From Bacteroidales bacterium (GTDB lineage Bacteria; Bacteroidota; Bacteroidia; Bacteroidales; UBA12077), in the NCBI GenBank assembly GCA_028282785.1, contig JANQHE010000036.1:1-34991 (forward strand): DNA of 34,991 nucleotides. Reading direction: 5' to 3'. The notes under the pieces are model-generated. The model searched no databases. It was not told the origin of the DNA and worked only from the letters and a program-made list of their open reading frames with translations. Position 1 is the first letter of the stretch. Each line of letters starts with the position of its first letter. A program made the position numbers and the translations under genes. Shown here piece by piece: positions 31,501-34,991 of the stretch.

Positions 31501-33550
31501 TATATCTTATTCCGTTAGTAGTTGTATTTGGACTCGTTACTGTTATATTTGTTGCGCCACCGTCACAAAGGGTATCATTAAGTGCGGTGATTTGAATGGT
31601 AGGTTCCAGCCATATATCAATTGTAATTTCTTCGGTAACATCGGAACATTCATTATTACCACCGGCGTTTACAGTCCATGGCTTAATAACATATTGTACC
31701 AGCTGAGCCGTTAAACTTGTATTGCTTAAGTTTTGTATAATCGCAGTACCAATATTCTGTCCATTTCCTGTACTATTACTTTCACCACTAACATTCGGAT
31801 TATCAGTAACCGTCCATGTATATCTTATTCCATTGGTAGTTATGTTTGGACTGGTAACTACTATATTGGTTGATGTTCCATCGCAAATGGTATCATTTAC
31901 AGCATTAATCTCAACAGTAGGCTCTACCCAAATAATAACAGTATCAGCAGTACCTCCACAATATGTTGATGCAGGTCCGGTTGGGAAAATTCGATATACA
32001 ACAGAATCAGCGTATAGATTAGGATTTTGAAGAGTCTGTTCAATCGTGGTGTCACCAACAGCTAAGCTTGTAGAGGTACCTGTGATACCACCAGAATAAA
32101 GAACTTCTAAAGTAAATGTAGTTCCCGGAACATCGCTATTAAGATCAATAAATGTTGTTTCTCCGTCGCAAATAGTATCTTGTTGTGGTGTTGCCGTAAC
32201 AACAGGATTTGGATTAACCGTTAAGGTTGCTTGCGCATTACTACGCTTAACATTACCTAAACTGTCTGTTATAAATACGCGGTATTTATAACCATCCATT
32301 GTTAAATTTGTAGCTTTTAATAAGAGAGTATCGGTATTTGAATCTGCATAAATTGCGTTATCTACAATAGGTAACCATCCACTACCTCCTTCGTGAACTT
32401 CCCATCGGTAAGATAACCCTCCCCGTCCGGTTGCTACTACCGAGAATGTTGCACTAAATCCGTCACAGACTGCGGTATCAGCAGGTTGAGTTTGAATTCT
32501 AGGCCTTATCTTACCCCAACCAAAATGATGACCTGGCGTTGAATTAATTCCTCCGGTTAAAGTATTTCGATAAGCTACCGAATCGATGGCATCTATATGA
32601 TCCCCATCTAATGTCCAGTTACCATTAGGTGCCGTACGTTTGATTATTCGTGTTGCATTCTGATATGGTGTTTCAAATCCGTTACCGACCAAACTTAAAT
32701 CAAAATCAGAAGAAGCAAATGAGTTTTTGGCGGTTACACTCCAATAACCTGTACTATCCGCATCATAAACTTCAACACTATCTGCAGAATTTATATAGCC
32801 GGGATCAGATAACGGTAGGCCAATACTATCCGGATCACTGGCTACAAATTCAGATAATATAGAACCTGCAATAACATTATTAAAGGTTAAGTTCATAGGG
32901 TTGTAGTTATCTTCGGAACCTATTGGGAAAAGATAATTACTTGTTGTGTTTATTCCTCTTTCAAATTTACCTATAATACGGCTACCTGTTGTAGAAGAAT
33001 AAGTTAAAGAAGCCGTGGTTTGTTCAACGAGGTAAAGGATGTTTGCATTGGTCAGGATATTACCGGCAATTAGTTCTAACGAATCGGATACAGTAACATT
33101 ATCAGATAAAATCAGCCTGTTAGATACTCCTGTTCCGGTATTGTTTACAATAAAATGGAAGAAAGGGTCTCCATTACTTTGCACTAATTGAAAATTAGTA
33201 CCATTAAAACGAACAATACTATTTCCTGATGCAAAGGTACCTGTGTTGATCCAGTTTCCTTTTAAGTTGTAAATACCATTACCTTGTGTTGTTCCAACAT
33301 TTATGTAATGGCCATTTAATTGAATGGTACCATCATTTTCGATTGTACCTGCAGTATTTTCCAAAGTATCACCCTGAACAGCTGCACCACTGGTTACAGA
33401 TATTACCGCACCCTGGTTATTAATTACTTGTGCTTTAACTGAACCGTTTAGAATAAACATAATCATAAACCCGAAAACCACAAAGGTTTTCAGCATAATA
33501 CCGAGTATTTTGCTATGATTGATGCTTGTATGTTTATTCTTCCAATTCAC
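28574..33550 (-). CDS. Giant T9SS type B surface protein with PKD-like domains and nine SprB repeats
   Basis: A 1658-residue exported protein. A long N-terminal signal (start at 33550 or at Met19) is followed by a beta-rich head (about 45-345), an Ig-like domain (about 348-450, with TQPADTAVCDGFSATF), three to four PKD-like domains with C-D-G motifs (about 450-860), nine SprB repeats (about 862-1570; typical pattern CFGYEDGTASVDISGGNGGY, then GVYEVNVMDSKGC) and a type B gliding-associated C-terminal domain (IPSAFTPNDDGVNDIWVI, then DRWGKIVFYS, WDGTYNGKKLPMDAYYYII). The C-terminus directs export by T9SS and retention at the cell surface. SprB in Flavobacterium is a gliding adhesin, but SprB repeats also occur in non-gliding species, so adhesion is the safe inference. 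The FKBP gene lies 22 bases upstream. Confidence 0.92.
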   Translation of the reverse strand: MNWKNKHTSINHSKILGIMLKTFVVFGFMIMFILNGSVKAQVINNQGAVISVTSGAAVQGDTLENTAGTIENDGTIQLNGHYINVGTTQGNGIYNLKGNWINTGTFASGNSIVRFNGTNFQLVQSNGDPFFHFIVNNTGTGVSNRLILSDNVTVSDSLELIAGNILTNANILYLVEQTTASLTYSSTTGSRIIGKFERGINTTSNYLFPIGSEDNYNPMNLTFNNVIAGSILSEFVASDPDSIGLPLSDPGYINSADSVEVYDADSTGYWSVTAKNSFASSDFDLSLVGNGFETPYQNATRIIKRTAPNGNWTLDGDHIDAIDSVAYRNTLTGGINSTPGHHFGWGKIRPRIQTQPADTAVCDGFSATFSVVATGRGGLSYRWEVHEGGSGWLPIVDNAIYADSNTDTLLLKATNLTMDGYKYRVFITDSLGNVKRSNAQATLTVNPNPVVTATPQQDTICDGETTFIDLNSDVPGTTFTLEVLYSGGITGTSTSLAVGDTTIEQTLQNPNLYADSVVYRIFPTGPASTYCGGTADTVIIWVEPTVEINAVNDTICDGTSTNIVVTSPNITTNGIRYTWTVTDNPNVSGESNSTGNGQNIGTAIIQNLSNTSLTAQLVQYVIKPWTVNAGGNNECSDVTEEITIDIWLEPTIQITALNDTLCDGGATNITVTSPNTTTNGIRYTWTVTDNPNITGESNSSGSGQNIGTAIIQNLINTSFSKQLIQYTITPWSINASNNNECTDAAEEITVDIWIDPTPRVFTSVLKDTICNDERTNITLTTPNVMTLGQVTFDFVSVADAGLSGNTLSQTNLIDSYIITDSLHNSTAGPAKPQVVRYTITPRSIATGCADGPSVVDSITVHPTADTDMFADSVVCYLESNGRAYVIAENGVNDFSYNWNDPYNHQTSATDSVLSIGWYTVTVTDNQGCIKTDSVLIEQPDRLVPIIDTVKNVSCNGAGDGYVILTPTGGNGNYDYSWTISQTTDSVGGLDGGEYFATVTDWKGCAQDTSMIVGEPPQTAINIFPVHVSCYGENDGTAEADAVGFTNYEWSTLETTAQITNLSPGIYTVTASNVEGCKAVESVEIMEPDPIKIDSILPTNISCEGDADGTINLYISGGNDKDFYIGIPFTDPYDFYWSTLDGSGLVDSIQNQTGLSGGTYTVTVNDWRGCETDSFTIINEPLEYYSEIIFTDVTCFDDSDGSIDLIVTGGNTESPYTYNWGGTSSSNLDPVSEDQTGLSGGQYFVTVTDAKDCEIYDTAVIFEPELLEAIITGENSSCFGYEDGTASVDISGGNGGYSISWNPGGQTTNSISGLSSGVYEVNVMDSKGCVATDEIIISEPDEIANNIYSENITCFGYSNGQIIITPQGGITPYTYQWSHSALFTDSIATNLDPGNYNISVVDNNNCLEVSTVEITQPDPLTLTATKEDITCYGFDDGYITLSMFGGTPDYTYNWSNGLTTNSGDQLPPGTYQINISDIHDCQVDTNILIDEPDKLILTPAVIRPTCPDIRDGSIELNVSGGRTPYTIYWDDGFNEENLYEIRSGIYEVVVMDSSSCETDSTFIVRSAFDDCIDIPSAFTPNDDGVNDIWVIDMQGLYPDVEIEVFDRWGKIVFYSKGYEQDQQWDGTYNGKKLPMDAYYYIINLKNGAKRISGTVTLMR
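28855..30965 (-). repeat. SprB repeat array within the giant surface protein
   Basis: Nine consecutive units of about 70-90 residues. Each has an early cysteine followed by a small acidic DG turn, a GG-x-x-x-Y-x-x-W core, a G-x-Y-x-V-x-V-x-D strand and a second cysteine before E-P-D. The DNA is diverged between units, so this is an old expansion and not a recent slippage product. Confidence 0.85.
31281..31918 (-). repeat. Two near-duplicate PKD-like units of about 318 bp
   Basis: Two adjacent 106-residue units share long identical stretches (NGIRYTWTVTDNP, GQNIGTAIIQNL, NNEC) and similar DNA. One unit lies at about 31281-31599 and the other at about 31600-31918. They look like a recent in-frame tandem duplication inside the surface protein gene. 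Confidence 0.82.
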
Positions 33551-33572
33551 TATTTATTGTTACTTGCTCTTC

Positions 33573-34247
33573 TTACTCTTTAATTTCAATTAATTCTATA
33601 TCAAAGATTAATGCCATATATGGAGGCACTTTGCCTTGTATTCCGACAGAACCGTAAGCAAGTGCGGAGGGGATAAATATTCTCCACTTTGACCCAACTG
33701 GCATTAACTGGATAGCTTCATTTAATCCGGGAATAAGGTTCGATAAAACATTGGATACTGGTTGATTGTTTTGGTAAGAATCTTCAAATAGCGTCCCGTC
33801 TGGAAAAACACCTTTAACATGAAATGAAATAGAACTTGAACTGTTAGGGCGATTTCCCTGGCCATTTTCAATTACAATATAATGTACTCCACTTGGTAAA
33901 ACACCTACGCCTGTCTTTCCTCTTAGTGATGCAAACAATTGTTCTTCTAATAATTTACTTCGGTCAATTTGAGCCGATAATTGGTAAGCTGCAACAATAG
34001 GAGAAATGGTGGAATCCGCCACTGCTAATGGTTTATTATTAAGTGCGGCATCCATCCCGGTTAAAAATATATTGGCATTAGTTACCTTTAAATTATTTTT
34101 AACCATCCATTGCCCAATGAATGCACCTACCGCATATTGTAATGTATCTTCTTTCGTATTTAGTTTTAATTCATTTGACGTTTGTTCCTGGGCGAAACAC
34201 GAAATGATATTTAGTGAAATAATGATTATCAGACTTAATGTTTTCAT
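33573..34247 (-). CDS. Exported FKBP-type peptidyl-prolyl isomerase
   Basis: From the ATG at 34247 the protein has 224 residues and starts MKTLSLIIIISLNIISCFAQ, an export signal. Extending to an upstream ATG at 34343 would overlap the previous gene by 70 bases and hide the signal, so it is rejected. The N-terminal dimerisation helix region (TLQYAVGAFIGQWMVKNNL) precedes an FKBP domain (about 115-224) with VLPSGVHYIVIENGQG, SISFHVKGVFPDGTLFEDS, LIPGLNEAIQLMPVGSKWRI, IPSALAYGS and PPYMALIFDIELIEI. It resembles FkpA/Mip proteins, which fold exported proteins in the periplasm. Its position 22 bases before the giant surface protein suggests help in folding that cargo. Confidence 0.9.
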   Translation of the reverse strand: MKTLSLIIIISLNIISCFAQEQTSNELKLNTKEDTLQYAVGAFIGQWMVKNNLKVTNANIFLTGMDAALNNKPLAVADSTISPIVAAYQLSAQIDRSKLLEEQLFASLRGKTGVGVLPSGVHYIVIENGQGNRPNSSSSISFHVKGVFPDGTLFEDSYQNNQPVSNVLSNLIPGLNEAIQLMPVGSKWRIFIPSALAYGSVGIQGKVPPYMALIFDIELIEIKE

Positions 34248-34273
34248 AATTTGATTTTTTGTATTTAAAAGTA

Positions 34274-34991
34274 TTATTTGACTCTTTGTACGATAAGAGT
34301 TCTTGCATTTGTCATTGTACCTTGACCTGAGTTTACTTCCCAACGAACATCTATAGCTTCTCCGTCACCAAGACCTGTAATGTAGGCTATAAGAGAAACC
34401 GGATATACTTCGCTACTATTTTCATTACGATGTACAACTTCGGATTCTTGAATCTGTGTACCGTTATTGAAAATTGAGTATCTATTTACCGCACCATTCG
34501 TGTTATTATATCCGGAAGTTGTAAAGAAAACCAAATAATCTCCTGCTCCGGGAATAATAGACATGTCTGTTGCTAATACATAAGAAGTACTGGTTGTTGT
34601 AATTTGATTTGTTGCAGTAGCTTGACTTACCGGAATATTGTTTGAAATTGTTACAGAACCGGCTGCATTTGTAATGTCGATTCCATTACCAGCAGTAAGA
34701 TTTGCTTTAGTTAAAGTATTTCCTGTAGAATTTCCAATTAGAAGTTCTCCATCATTAAAGGTAGTTTGGCCTGTACCACCATTCGAAACAGCAATTGTAG
34801 TTCCGTTCCAGGTTCCAGTAGTTATGGTACCGAGTGTAGTAATATTTGTAGTTCCGTTCCAGGTAGACAATGCAGTATTTTCAACGTTTCCTAACCCTAA
34901 GCTTGTTCTGGCAGTAGCTCCTGATTCAGCGATGAAGTTAGTCCCGTCACCCACAATAATATTTCCGTCAGTAACAGCTAGCCCTGAGATG
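34274..34991 (-). CDS. Tail-fibre-like beta-repeat protein (5' part outside window)
   Basis: The minus-strand frame is open to the window edge: before the GTG at 34954 it continues as ISGLAVTDGNIIV, so the protein is longer than the visible 239 residues and the true start is outside. The N-terminal visible part is made of GTTNITTLGTITTGTWNGTT, TIAVSNGGTGQTTFNDGELL and SAGNGIDI-type repeats, as in phage tail-fibre-like trimeric proteins and Bacteroidota surface repeat proteins. The C-terminal 110 residues form a beta-sandwich-like head (YLVFFTTSGYNNTNGAVNRY ... ARTLIVQRVK). No other phage genes are present, so a surface protein is preferred over a prophage remnant. It lies 26 bases before the FKBP start. 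Confidence 0.78.
   Translation of the reverse strand, partial: ISGLAVTDGNIIVGDGTNFIAESGATARTSLGLGNVENTALSTWNGTTNITTLGTITTGTWNGTTIAVSNGGTGQTTFNDGELLIGNSTGNTLTKANLTAGNGIDITNAAGSVTISNNIPVSQATATNQITTTSTSYVLATDMSIIPGAGDYLVFFTTSGYNNTNGAVNRYSIFNNGTQIQESEVVHRNENSSEVYPVSLIAYITGLGDGEAIDVRWEVNSGQGTMTNARTLIVQRVK

Noticed and set aside
31722-32030. 102-codon + strand open frame inside the giant surface protein
   Set aside because: Antisense to PKD-like repeats; hydrophobic appearance comes from the reverse of threonine/asparagine-rich codons.
34248-34343. Upstream ATG extending the FKBP by 32 residues
   Set aside because: The extension overlaps the preceding gene by 70 bases and places the signal peptide internally.

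Overview
The window looks like a chromosomal segment of a low-GC member of the Bacteroidota, probably a marine or anaerobic Marinilabiliales/Bacteroidales type. The evidence is a set of type IX secretion (T9SS) proteins with both type A and type B C-terminal sorting domains, SprB repeats, Bacteroidota-style promoters (a TAnnTTTG -7 element, once with TTG exactly 19 bases upstream), poor Shine-Dalgarno sequences and frequent TTG/GTG starts. Nothing marks a plasmid, and there is no CRISPR array, integrase or insertion sequence.

Left part (1-10.4 kb, mostly + strand): a secreted beta-propeller regulator runs off the left edge on the minus strand, divergent from a tandem universal stress protein. 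Then come rdgB, a PorZ-like T9SS component and recO; a divergent class I aminotransferase homologue that lacks the PLP-binding lysine; and a tight four-gene unit (GH3-like acyl-amido synthetase, secreted propeller-like protein, small RHH-like protein, deoxynucleoside kinase).

Middle part (10.4-21 kb, mostly - strand): kbl faces away from mqo. Behind the mqo terminator lies a broken LytTR-domain remnant, followed by a small beta-carbonic anhydrase, a phytase-like esterase and an aldo/keto reductase. Next is an unusual minus-strand operon, transcribed acpS - acetyl-CoA-synthetase-like ligase - acyl carrier protein - second Kbl-like alpha-oxoamine synthase. The leaders of the first three genes carry copies of one palindromic repeat. 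The set reads as a self-contained pathway that activates a small acid, loads it onto a dedicated carrier and condenses it with an amino acid. A tRNA-Asn with a near-perfect promoter and a terminator follows.

Right part (21-35 kb): a small secreted protein and a lipoprotein amidase precede a long minus-strand block: a tail-fibre-like repeat protein (running off the right edge), an FKBP isomerase, a 1658-residue T9SS type B surface protein with nine SprB repeats, an OmpL47-like repeat protein, a membrane TPR-PP2C phosphatase with a C-terminal receiver domain, and two tandem SiaC-like phosphoswitch proteins. The last three kinds form a partner-switching signalling unit next to a cell-surface adhesin block.

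The strongest candidates for new biology are the carrier-protein-dependent oxoamine operon, the lysine-less aminotransferase homologue and the duplicated SiaC switch.
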